DNA of 17,041 nt from Dehalococcoidia bacterium (GTDB lineage: Bacteria > Chloroflexota > Dehalococcoidia > Tepidiformales > Tepidiformaceae). Below the pieces are notes generated by a model. It saw only the letters and a list, made by a program, of their open reading frames with translations, had not been told where the DNA came from and ran no database searches. The stretch is from positions 1-17,041 of the forward strand of contig JALOAP010000017.1 in the NCBI GenBank assembly GCA_023228745.1, in the 5' to 3' direction. This document shows positions 1-6,820 of this stretch, one piece after another. The translations under genes and the position numbers were made by a program. Each line of letters opens with the position of its first letter. The stretch's first letter is position 1.

Positions 1-1
1 A

Positions 2-205
2 GTTCCCGCGCCTATCGCTGGCCGCGTGCTCAGTGTTCGCGTGAACGCGGGCGATGAGGTGAAGGCCGGCGACGTCCTCCTGATTCTCGAAGCGATGAAG
101 ATGGAGAACGAGATCAAGTCTCCGGCTGACGGCACCGTCAAAGAGGTGCTCGTCGCAGACGGCGCGCGCGTCTCCGAGGGTGAGGGGCTGGTCGTCGTCG
201 AATAG
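2..205 (+). CDS. Biotin carboxyl carrier domain, C-terminal end (partial, 5' truncated by window)
   Basis: Only the last 67 residues are in the window, read from base 2 to a TAG at 203-205. They form a complete biotinyl (biotin/lipoyl attachment) domain: it opens with VPAPIAGRV, then has the conserved EAMKMENE loop in which the lysine codon at 98-100 is the expected biotinylation site, then the mirrored half ending in VVVE. Such domains carry CO2 from biotin carboxylase to the carboxyltransferase in acyl-CoA carboxylases or decarboxylases. It could be a free small carrier protein or the C-terminus of a larger carboxylase alpha subunit or pyruvate carboxylase; the missing upstream sequence decides this. 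The domain family is certain; the enzyme it serves is unknown. A strong terminator follows 23 bp after the stop, so it is the last gene of its unit. Confidence 0.93.
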   Translation, partial: VPAPIAGRVLSVRVNAGDEVKAGDVLLILEAMKMENEIKSPADGTVKEVLVADGARVSEGEGLVVVE

Positions 206-228
206 CAACCACCATCTGAGTTCCTGGA

Positions 229-266
229 ACGGCCCGGCGGGGTGTACCGCCGGGCCGTCTTGTTTT
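229..266 (+). terminator. Rho-independent terminator after the biotin carrier gene
   Basis: Perfect 12-bp inverted repeat (ACGGCCCGGCGG at 229-240 and its complement at 247-258) with a 6-nt loop, followed by a T-rich run (CTTGTTTT, 259-266). This is a textbook intrinsic terminator separating the carboxylase unit from pckA. Confidence 0.9.
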
Positions 267-559
267 CCGGTGTGATCGCCGAAGGAGAAGCTACCGGGGG
301 CGCAACGAGCCGGTGATCCTCGATGGAGATGATAGGTCTCCGCCGCGCCCGGGGTTCCGCTCGTGTGAGAGCTCGTCCCATCCTATGGAGGACGAGCCAA
401 ACTCGGAGCAGCGGGCATAGCGCGCGCTTTTGACTCTCGGCCGTTTCGAAAGCAAGGCCGCTTCACAGCAGACGCACTCATATCAATCGGCGCTATACCT
501 AGAGAGATAGCATTCACAACTCGCCTATGAGTCGGTAGGCTAACGCAGGGAGGCCCGAC
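267..559 (+). other. pckA upstream/leader region, no gene seen
   Basis: About 290 bp without a convincing coding frame. It contains an 8-bp perfect inverted repeat (GCTCGTCC at 371-378, GGACGAGC at 390-397) with an 11-nt spacer, and a smaller one (GCCTA 523-527, TAGGC 536-540) just before the ribosome binding site. TATACC at 494-499 resembles a -10 box, but I find no good -35 at the right distance, so no promoter is called. The space is large compared with other gaps in the window and probably carries the pckA promoter and some control. Confidence 0.5.
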
Positions 560-580
560 TTGGCCTGGGAAAGGGAAAGC

Positions 581-2167
581 ATGGCAATTTCGGAAGCTCC
601 GCATAACGTCAGCGAACTCGTCCTCGCGAACGCGAGAGTGGTGCATCGGAACCTCTCCTCACCTGTGCTCTATGAACGAGCGATCACCCGGTCCGAGGGG
701 AAGCTGCTACAGGGTGGCACGTTCGCAGTTCGCAGCGGCACGCGAACGGGCCGGAGCCCGGACGACAAGTTCGTTGTGAAGACACCGGAGATTTCCGAGC
801 ACGTCTGGTGGGGGGTGCACAACCAGCCGATGACTCCGGAAAGGTACGAGCATGTGAAGCAGCGCATCGTGAAGTACCTAAAGGACAAGGAACTGTTCCT
901 CCAGGACTGCGTGGTGGCCCAGGACCCGGTGCACCAGCGGACCGTCCGCGTGGTGACAGAGAACGCGTATCACGCGCTGTTTGCCCGCACGATGTTCATT
1001 CCATCGAGGCCGCTCCGACCGGGTGAGTCGCCACAGATCACCATCTTGCACGCGCCCTTCCTCGCGCTCGAAGGCGATGCCGACGGCGTGAACAGCGACG
1101 CCGTCGTGGCCTTGAACCCGACGGACGGGGAGATCCTGATCGCCGGCACCGCCTATGCGGGCGAGATGAAGAAGGCGGTCTTCACGGCGATGAACTACTA
1201 CCTGCCACTCGACGGGGTGCTTTCGCTGCATTCGGCGGCGAACCTCGACCCGAAGACCGGGAAGACGGCACTGTTTTTCGGTCTTTCCGGCACAGGGAAG
1301 ACGACGCTCAGCACTGACCCTGAACGGCTCCTGATTGGCGACGATGAGCACGCCTGGACCGAGGGGGGCATTTTCAACATCGAGGGTGGGTGCTACGCGA
1401 AGGTCATCCGCCTTTCGAAGGAGGCCGAGCCGGACATTTTCGAGACCACGCACCTCTTCGGGACGATCCTGGAGAACGTGATCTTCGATGAGGACTCCCG
1501 TGAGGTGGACCTCGATGACGACTCGATCACCGAGAACACACGCGGGAGTTACCCGCTGGGTTCGCTCGCGAAGGTGTTCACCGGGGAGGTGGCGCCCCAT
1601 CCAAGCCACGTCATCCTGCTGACGGCCGACGCATTCGGTGTGTTGCCACCGCTCGCACGGCTCTCGACACCGCAGGCCCTTTATCACTTCCTGAGCGGAT
1701 ACACGTCGAAGTTGGCCGGGACAGAAGTCAACCTGAAGGAGCCGAAGGCGACATTTAGCGCGTGCTACGGGGCACCGTTCATGGCGCTGAACCCGACGGT
1801 CTATGCCGACCTGCTCGAACAGCGGCTGGAGATGACCGGTGCCCAGACCTGGCTGGTCAACACCGGTTGGATTGGCGGCCCGTTTGGCGTGGGCGAACGC
1901 ATCGCAATCCAGGAGACGCGGAAGATGGTGCGGGCGATCCTGAACGATGCATTCACATCGTCCACGTTCCGGCGCGATGAGATCTTCGGTTTCGAAGTGC
2001 CGTTGCAGGTGCCGGGTGTGGACCGGGGCCTGCTGAATCCGCGCGATCTGTGGGATGATAAGGATGCGTACGACGGGGCCTACCAGGGGCTGGCGGACAA
2101 GTTCCACACAGCGTTCGGCCAATTCCGGGACCTGGTGAAGCCAGAGGTGGCGGCCGCAGGGCCGTAG
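581..2167 (+). CDS. pckA: Phosphoenolpyruvate carboxykinase (ATP)
   Basis: Converts oxaloacetate and ATP to PEP, CO2 and ADP, the entry step of gluconeogenesis in the cytoplasm. From the ATG at 581 it is 528 aa, the usual size for the ATP-dependent family. Visible motifs are RSPDDK (about 58-63), the metal-binding lysine region AGEMKK (about 193-198), the kinase-1a P-loop GLSGTGKTT (about 234-242), the kinase-2 motif LIGDDEHAW (about 251-259) and the adenine/C-terminal motif SGYTSKLAGTE. The P-loop and GDDEHAW pair identify the ATP rather than the GTP enzyme. Start choice: ATG 581 follows AAGGGA at 571-576. A TTG at 560, adding 7 residues, has a better Shine-Dalgarno (GGGAGG 548-553) and cannot be excluded. 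It has its own long leader and appears monocistronic; the gap to the next gene holds a separate promoter-like sequence. Confidence 0.96.
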   Translation: MAISEAPHNVSELVLANARVVHRNLSSPVLYERAITRSEGKLLQGGTFAVRSGTRTGRSPDDKFVVKTPEISEHVWWGVHNQPMTPERYEHVKQRIVKYLKDKELFLQDCVVAQDPVHQRTVRVVTENAYHALFARTMFIPSRPLRPGESPQITILHAPFLALEGDADGVNSDAVVALNPTDGEILIAGTAYAGEMKKAVFTAMNYYLPLDGVLSLHSAANLDPKTGKTALFFGLSGTGKTTLSTDPERLLIGDDEHAWTEGGIFNIEGGCYAKVIRLSKEAEPDIFETTHLFGTILENVIFDEDSREVDLDDDSITENTRGSYPLGSLAKVFTGEVAPHPSHVILLTADAFGVLPPLARLSTPQALYHFLSGYTSKLAGTEVNLKEPKATFSACYGAPFMALNPTVYADLLEQRLEMTGAQTWLVNTGWIGGPFGVGERIAIQETRKMVRAILNDAFTSSTFRRDEIFGFEVPLQVPGVDRGLLNPRDLWDDKDAYDGAYQGLADKFHTAFGQFRDLVKPEVAAAGP

Positions 2168-2233
2168 CCGGGTCGCGGAGCGCAGAGGACGACGGGACGA
2201 CGCTGAACGCCCGCCGCCCGGCGGTGCTCTCGT

Positions 2234-2262
2234 TCGACTGTGACTGCCGTCGAATCTAGAAT
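2234..2262 (+). promoter_or_regulatory. Putative promoter for the nuclease-like/HAD pair
   Basis: TCGACT (2234-2239, 4 of 6 matches to the -35 consensus), 17-bp spacer, TAGAAT (2257-2262, 5 of 6 to the -10). The -35 lies inside an inverted repeat TTCGAC-N10-GTCGAA (2233-2254), which could be an operator. A short CCGCC/GGCGG hairpin (2211-2224) precedes it. The predicted transcription start near 2269 leaves a leader of about 35 nt before the GTG at 2304. Confidence 0.4.
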
Positions 2263-2303
2263 TGCAGGCGTCGGGCCGAAGCCGCCCCGTGAGGTGAAGC
2301 TGC

Positions 2304-2729
2304 GTGGTCGTAAAGTATCTGCGAGACCAGCGTCATGTTGGCGTGGTTGAAGAAATCGCGAAAGAGAAGTTCCCGTTCCCGAACGAGGAGTTCGCGGACC
2401 TCGAGACGATCCTGAACGAACCGAAGCCACGGATGAGCGTGGGCAAGGACGAAAACGGGCAGGATCTCTTCCCGGACATCGTGGTGGTGCGGCGCCCGGG
2501 CGTCTGGCTGAAGATGCTCGCGGAAGTGGAAACGGCCGACACGGTGACTGAGGAGAGCGCACTCACGCAGTGGCTGCCCTACTCGAAGTGCGGCGACTTC
2601 TACCTGTACGTGCCGTTCGGCTGTGCGAAGGAAGCGCGCCGGCTGATCAAGAAGCACAAGATCGCAGTCAAGGGCCTGCGCCTGTGGCGGTTCCGCCCGG
2701 TGTGGGGACTGGACGTTGCTGAGGCGTGA
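2304..2729 (+). CDS. Uncharacterised protein with PD-(D/E)xK nuclease-like core
   Basis: A 141-aa soluble protein starting at GTG 2304 with a ribosome binding site GAGGTG at 2291-2296. I do not recognise a named family, but the layout resembles the PD-(D/E)xK fold: FPDIVVV with P57-D58 at the start of a strand, then 15 residues later a strand LAEVET (E74, E76), then a helix with W90, then YLYVPFGCAKEA (100-111), an amphipathic helix rich in lysine (KEARRLIKKHK), and a final strand GLRLWRF. In restriction-type nucleases the third catalytic position is usually lysine; here ExE replaces ExK, a known kind of variation that may also mean loss of activity. It overlaps the next gene, a HAD phosphatase, by 14 nt, so the two are probably translated together. 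Function is not established. Confidence 0.6.
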   Translation: MVVKYLRDQRHVGVVEEIAKEKFPFPNEEFADLETILNEPKPRMSVGKDENGQDLFPDIVVVRRPGVWLKMLAEVETADTVTEESALTQWLPYSKCGDFYLYVPFGCAKEARRLIKKHKIAVKGLRLWRFRPVWGLDVAEA

Positions 2730-3159
2730 GCCCCACGGAATAGGGGCACAGAGCGACATCGATCGCGAGTCCCTCGTGGACCGCGCTCGGCTCAACGTCT
2801 TCTTCGACGTAGACCACACCCTGGTGTGGCCACACGCCGAGGCGAACGTGTTGCGTCCGAATGCGCATGTTGCGATGCAGCGGCTGAAGTTGGCGGGCCA
2901 CGGCGTGTATGTGTGGTCCGCCGGGGGCGAGGCATACGTGCGGCGCGTGGTGGAGATGCACAGGCTCAGCGAGTGGGTGGACGACTGCTTCGACAAAGAC
3001 CCACGCGTGCAGCCGGCGCCGGACTTCATCATCGATGACGATTGGTACCTTGTGGAGAAGTACGGAGGGCACCTGGTAAGCCAGTACAAGGCTGTCGACG
3101 AGGGCGACCGGGAGCTACTCGAGGCGTTGGAGCGGCTGGCCGAACTAGGACATCTCTGA
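2716..3159 (+). CDS. HAD-superfamily hydrolase (small phosphatase-like)
   Basis: A 147-aa protein from TTG 2716, overlapping the previous gene by 14 nt; GTG 2776, giving 127 aa, is a possible alternative start because the first 25 residues before NVFFDVDHT look unstructured. The HAD catalytic motifs are all visible: motif I DVDHT (nucleophile D31, acid/base D33), motif II VWSAGG (S68), lysine K94 of motif III, and motif IV acidic run IIDDDW (D107-D109). Without a recognisable large cap insertion it should be a C0/C1-poor, compact HAD acting as a phosphohydrolase on a small molecule or macromolecular phosphate; the substrate cannot be read from the sequence. Overlap with the PD-(D/E)xK-like gene suggests a shared task, possibly with nucleic acid or nucleotide phosphates (inference). 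Confidence 0.75.
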   Translation: MLRREPHGIGAQSDIDRESLVDRARLNVFFDVDHTLVWPHAEANVLRPNAHVAMQRLKLAGHGVYVWSAGGEAYVRRVVEMHRLSEWVDDCFDKDPRVQPAPDFIIDDDWYLVEKYGGHLVSQYKAVDEGDRELLEALERLAELGHL

Positions 3160-3279
3160 GCCGGTCGTTCTCCCCGGTCGTGGCGGTGTCCGCCGCTTCG
3201 TGCGGCTGGCCATCCCCCCGTCTTCCGTCCACCGAAGGCTTCGCTCGCCCGGCGGCACCGCCTGTGCCAGGAAGGTAGT

Positions 3280-3295
3280 CTATCCGGAGGGATAG
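3280..3295 (+). promoter_or_regulatory. 16-bp inverted repeat covering the copB ribosome binding site
   Basis: CTATCCGGAGGGATAG: perfect 6-bp arms (3280-3285 and 3290-3295) around GGAG. The Shine-Dalgarno GGAGGG (3286-3291) occupies the centre, 6 nt before the TTG start at 3298. It could be a repressor operator on DNA, or a hairpin that hides the ribosome binding site in RNA. No regulator for it lies in the window. Confidence 0.45.
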
Positions 3296-3297
3296 CA

Positions 3298-5553
3298 TTG
3301 ACCGAAGGCACGAAGGGAGCAGGGGTGCCAGACAAACAACACCGCCGGCCGGAAGCAGCTGAGCGGGAGGAGAGCCCGTCCGGGATGCCGGGCCAAGAGG
3401 ATGCCCCCGGAGCTCCGGGGGCGCACGCCCATAGCGCGGGGCCGAGGGGCGAAGAACGATGGGCGGCGAACCGACAGGCCGGTGTTAGTGCAGATACCGC
3501 TCTCCCGGATGTCCGTCGCGAGGCTCACGGCACAGGGGCCCACGAGGGTCACGGCGGACATGGGGGAGACACACACGCCGGCCACGACAAGCATGCGGGC
3601 CACACGCCAGAGATGTTCCGTGACCGGTTCTGGCTGTCGCTAATCCTTACGATTCCCGCCGTCTTCTGGTCGGAGCACATCGAAGAGCTGCTCGGGTACA
3701 ACGCGCCCGAGTTCACGGGTTCGGACCTGATCCCACCGGTGTTGGGAACGATCATCTTCCTCTACGGCGGGACCACCTTCTTGCGAAGCGCCTGGCACGA
3801 ACTGGCGGCACGGCTGCCGGGGATGATGGTCCTGATCGCGCTCGCCATCAGCACGGCGTTCATCTTCTCGTGGGTCGTCGAGCTCGGGATCATCGACTCG
3901 GAGCCGCTGTGGTGGGAACTGGCGACGCTCGTGACCATCATGCTCCTTGGCCATTGGATCGAGATGCGCTCCATCGACCAGGCGAGCGGGGCGCTCCAGG
4001 CGTTGGCAAAGCTCCTCCCGGATACGGCGACGCGCGTCACGAGCGGTGTCGAAGAGCAGGTGCGAGTGAGCGACCTGCGGCCAGCGGACGTGGTCCTCGT
4101 ACGCCCTGGCGAAAGCGTTCCCGCCGACGGTGTCGTGCGAAGCGGCGCGAGCGACGTGAACGAGTCGCTCATCACCGGCGAGTCGCGCCCCGTGAACAAG
4201 GGAGAGGGCGATGAGGTGGTCGCCGGGACGATCAACGGCCAGGGCTCGCTCCGGGTGGAGGTGACGGTCACCGGCGACGAAACGACGCTGTCGCGGATCA
4301 TGCGGTTGGTCTCGGACGCACAGCAGTCGCGTTCGCGGGCGCAACAGCTTGCGGACCGGGCAGCGCAGCTCCTGACCTTTGTCGCGATAGCCGCGGCAGC
4401 GATCACCGTCGGCGCCTGGATCGCGCTCGATGCGGAGATCGACTTCACGATCGTGCGCGCGGTCACCGTGCTGGTCATCGCTTGCCCCCATGCGCTCGGG
4501 CTGGCGGTACCGCTAGTGGTCGCCATCTCGACGACACTCGGTGCGCAGAGCGGGCTGCTGGTCCGGGACCGGCGTGGGCTGGAAGAAGCCCGGGAAGTCG
4601 ATGTGGTGGTGTTCGACAAGACCGGCACGCTCACGCTGGGCGAGCTCCGGGTCGCTGCAATGACCATGGCTGACGGCGTGTCGGAAGCGGAAGCGCTCCA
4701 GGTCGCCGCGTCCGTGCAGGCTGAGTCGGAGCATCACATCGCGCGAGCAATCGTGGAGACGGCCACCCAGCGTGGCCTTGAAGTGCAGGCTCCGGAGGGC
4801 TTCCGGGCGTTCGCGGGGAAGGGCGTCGTCGCCACGGTCGGCGGCGTCGAGTATCAGATGGGCGGGCCTGCCTTACTCGACGCTGAGACGGTGGACATCC
4901 CGGCCTCGCTGGAGGGGGCGGCGCGCGCCGCAGGAGAACGCGGCCAATCTGCCGTCTACCTGGTGAGCAAATCGCGCGCGCTGGCCGTGTGCGCAATCGC
5001 CGACGCCATCCGAGAAGAGAGCCGGGAGGCAGTCCGCAGATTGCACGGAGCTGGTATCGAGGTTGCAATGCTCACCGGCGACGCGTGGCCGGTCGCGCGG
5101 GCGGTCGCCGCGGAGCTGCAGATCGACACGGTCTTTGCGCAGGTGCTCCCAGAGGACAAGGCGTCGAAGATCCGCGAGCTCCAGGCGCAGGGGAAGCGCG
5201 TGGCGATGGTCGGCGACGGTGTCAACGATGCGCCGGCGCTCGCTACGGCGGATGTGGGCATTGCCATCGGTGCGGGCACGGACGTGGCCGTGGAAGCGGG
5301 AGATGTCGTCCTCGTGCGCTCGGACCCCCGTGACGTGGCCCGTATTGTGACGCTCTCCCGGGCAACCTACCGGAAGATGCTGCAGAACCTCTGGTGGGCG
5401 GCCGGCTATAACATCGTCGCGATCCCGCTCGCCGCGGGTGCGCTGGCTCGATGGGAGATCGTGCTTACGCCTGCGGTCGGGGCTGCGCTCATGTCGGCCA
5501 GTACGATCATCGTTGCGCTGAACGCGCAGCTCCTGCGCAGGGTGCGGCTGTAG
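3298..5553 (+). CDS. copB: CopB-type (P1B-3) copper-translocating P-type ATPase
   Basis: A 751-aa inner-membrane ATPase that exports copper. Start is TTG 3298 behind GGAGGG; GTG 3325 (AAGGGAG upstream) is an alternative. The N-terminus lacks a heavy-metal CxxC domain and instead is a long polar tail ending in a His/Gly-rich stretch (about 82-102, seven His). Then come membrane helices from about 112 to 220, actuator TGES (293-296), the CPH metal site (396-398), phosphorylation motif DKTGT (440-444), a nucleotide-domain SEHH (477-480) in place of the common SEHP, and GDGVND (639-644). TM7 has N-x6-YN-x4-P and TM8 has P-x6-MSxSTxxVAxNA, the exact signature described for subgroup 1B-3, associated with Cu2+/Cu+. 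No copper chaperone or copper regulator gene adjoins it; it appears transcribed alone. Confidence 0.93.
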   Translation: MTEGTKGAGVPDKQHRRPEAAEREESPSGMPGQEDAPGAPGAHAHSAGPRGEERWAANRQAGVSADTALPDVRREAHGTGAHEGHGGHGGDTHAGHDKHAGHTPEMFRDRFWLSLILTIPAVFWSEHIEELLGYNAPEFTGSDLIPPVLGTIIFLYGGTTFLRSAWHELAARLPGMMVLIALAISTAFIFSWVVELGIIDSEPLWWELATLVTIMLLGHWIEMRSIDQASGALQALAKLLPDTATRVTSGVEEQVRVSDLRPADVVLVRPGESVPADGVVRSGASDVNESLITGESRPVNKGEGDEVVAGTINGQGSLRVEVTVTGDETTLSRIMRLVSDAQQSRSRAQQLADRAAQLLTFVAIAAAAITVGAWIALDAEIDFTIVRAVTVLVIACPHALGLAVPLVVAISTTLGAQSGLLVRDRRGLEEAREVDVVVFDKTGTLTLGELRVAAMTMADGVSEAEALQVAASVQAESEHHIARAIVETATQRGLEVQAPEGFRAFAGKGVVATVGGVEYQMGGPALLDAETVDIPASLEGAARAAGERGQSAVYLVSKSRALAVCAIADAIREESREAVRRLHGAGIEVAMLTGDAWPVARAVAAELQIDTVFAQVLPEDKASKIRELQAQGKRVAMVGDGVNDAPALATADVGIAIGAGTDVAVEAGDVVLVRSDPRDVARIVTLSRATYRKMLQNLWWAAGYNIVAIPLAAGALARWEIVLTPAVGAALMSASTIIVALNAQLLRRVRL

Positions 5554-5620
5554 GCGCCGCACTGACGGACGGTCGATGGTGCGAGTGACACGGCGGATGG
5601 CCCGGGCGCAGGGTGCGCCG

Positions 5621-5632
5621 TAGGCTCTAGAT
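5621..5632 (+). promoter_or_regulatory. -10-like box 6 nt before the GTDC1-like start codon (leaderless candidate)
   Basis: TAGGCT at 5621-5626 ends 6 nt before the ATG at 5633, where transcription would begin at or beside the A of the start codon. No Shine-Dalgarno is visible upstream of the ATG. A -35 match is poor. The same spacing recurs before treT and sufR. Confidence 0.4.
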
Positions 5633-6799
5633 ATGCGCGTCCTCTTCATTGAACCGTTCTACGGCGGGAGCCACAAGGCGTTCGCGGACGGGCTGGTGCG
5701 GCACAGCCGGCACACGATCGAGCTCCTAACGTTGCCCGAAGGTGAGTGGCGGCGACGGATGCGGCGCGGGTCGCAGGAACTCGCCGGGATGGCGCAGCAA
5801 CTCGACGGGAGCTTCGATGCCATCATCGCGACGGACATGCTCGATGTCCCGGCGTTCCTCGCGCTGACGCGTCCAGAGTTCGAGCGGACGCCGCTCCTGC
5901 TCTATTTCCACGAGAACCAGTTCACCTATCCGCGGATCAAAGGGACGAAGCTGAACTCGTGGTTCGGTGGCATCAACTACCTGTCGGCGCGTGCTGCAGA
6001 TCTCGTGGCGTTCAATTCGGCCTACCACCGCCGAGACTTCCTGGAGGCACTGCGGACGCTGACCGGCCACCCGAACAACTGGCTGGTGCCCGCGGCAGTG
6101 GCGGAGATCGAGGCAAAGAGCGGAGTCCTGCCTATCGGTGTGGACTTCGAGTGGCTCAACGACGCGCTGCCCGAAGAGCTCACCTCCGGGTCTGCAGTCG
6201 ACGCGGGAGAGTCACCGGTTATCCTCTGGAACGCACGGTGGGAGTTCGACAAGGCTCCAGACATGTTCGCGCGGACCATCCGGGCGCTGGCCGGCGAGGG
6301 CGTGCCCTTCCGGCTGGCACTGTGCGGCGATCCCGGGCCAAATCCACACCCGGCATTGATGGAGCTCGGCGAGGAGTTGCGGGACCGGGTGCTGCAGCAC
6401 GGGTTCGCAGAGAGCCGGTCGGGATACGGCGAGCTCTTGTGGGAGAGTGACGTGGTGGTGAGCACCTCTCGGCACGAGTTCTTCGGGATTGGGATGGTGG
6501 AGGCGATGTACGCAGGCTGCGTCCCCATCGCGCCGCGCGGCCTGAACTACCCGGACCTGGTGCCAGCGAGGCTGCACGACCGCTGTCTCTTCGAAACGGA
6601 GACGGAGCTGATGGCACTGCTCCGGGCGAGGCTTACGGAGCCGATCGCAGTCGAGGAGCGTCAGCAGGTCCACGAAGCGGCAGCGGCCTACGCCTGGGAG
6701 TTCGTGGCGCCAGTGTGGGATGCGGCGCTGACATCGCTCGTTGCTTGCAGTTCCGATACATCTCCTGCCGGGCGGATCGGTGTGTGGGAAGCGAAGTGA
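5633..6799 (+). CDS. Glycosyltransferase of the tRNA-queuosine alpha-mannosyltransferase (GTDC1/QTMAN, DUF3524) family
   Basis: A 388-aa GT-B fold glycosyltransferase. The N-terminus EPFYGGSHK (7-15), the segment YFHENQFTYP (91-100) and the C-terminal donor-site block SRHEFFGIGMVEAMYAGC (279-296) closely match the remembered sequence of animal GTDC1, which transfers mannose from GDP-mannose to queuosine in tRNA-Asp. NARWEFDKAPD (200-210) opens the second Rossmann domain, as in GT4 enzymes. The N-terminal half is the DUF3524 domain and the rest a glycosyltransferase group 1 domain. No queuosine biosynthesis gene or tRNA lies nearby; treT follows after 21 bp, so a role in a small sugar or glycolipid is also possible. 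Family assignment is strong; substrate is inferred. The start has no Shine-Dalgarno but a -10-like box 6 nt upstream. Confidence 0.85.
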   Translation: MRVLFIEPFYGGSHKAFADGLVRHSRHTIELLTLPEGEWRRRMRRGSQELAGMAQQLDGSFDAIIATDMLDVPAFLALTRPEFERTPLLLYFHENQFTYPRIKGTKLNSWFGGINYLSARAADLVAFNSAYHRRDFLEALRTLTGHPNNWLVPAAVAEIEAKSGVLPIGVDFEWLNDALPEELTSGSAVDAGESPVILWNARWEFDKAPDMFARTIRALAGEGVPFRLALCGDPGPNPHPALMELGEELRDRVLQHGFAESRSGYGELLWESDVVVSTSRHEFFGIGMVEAMYAGCVPIAPRGLNYPDLVPARLHDRCLFETETELMALLRARLTEPIAVEERQQVHEAAAAYAWEFVAPVWDAALTSLVACSSDTSPAGRIGVWEAK

Positions 6800-6808
6800 C
6801 CTTCGAGC

Positions 6809-6820
6809 TATCCTGATCCC
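6809..6820 (+). promoter_or_regulatory. -10-like box 6 nt before treT (leaderless candidate)
   Basis: TATCCT at 6809-6814 ends exactly 6 nt before the GTG at 6821, and there is no Shine-Dalgarno. It lies in the 21-bp gap after the preceding glycosyltransferase gene, so treT may have its own start of transcription. The -35 region (TGGGAA near 6785-6790) is weak. Confidence 0.4.

Noticed and set aside
878..2122. Long open frame (414 codons) antisense to pckA
   Set aside because: It is the mirror of a GC-rich coding gene; Arg/His/Gln-rich sequence with no domain, and pckA is unmistakable on the other strand.
2211..2224. CCGCC-GCCC-GGCGG hairpin as the pckA terminator
   Set aside because: Only a 5-bp stem and no T-run; too weak to call.
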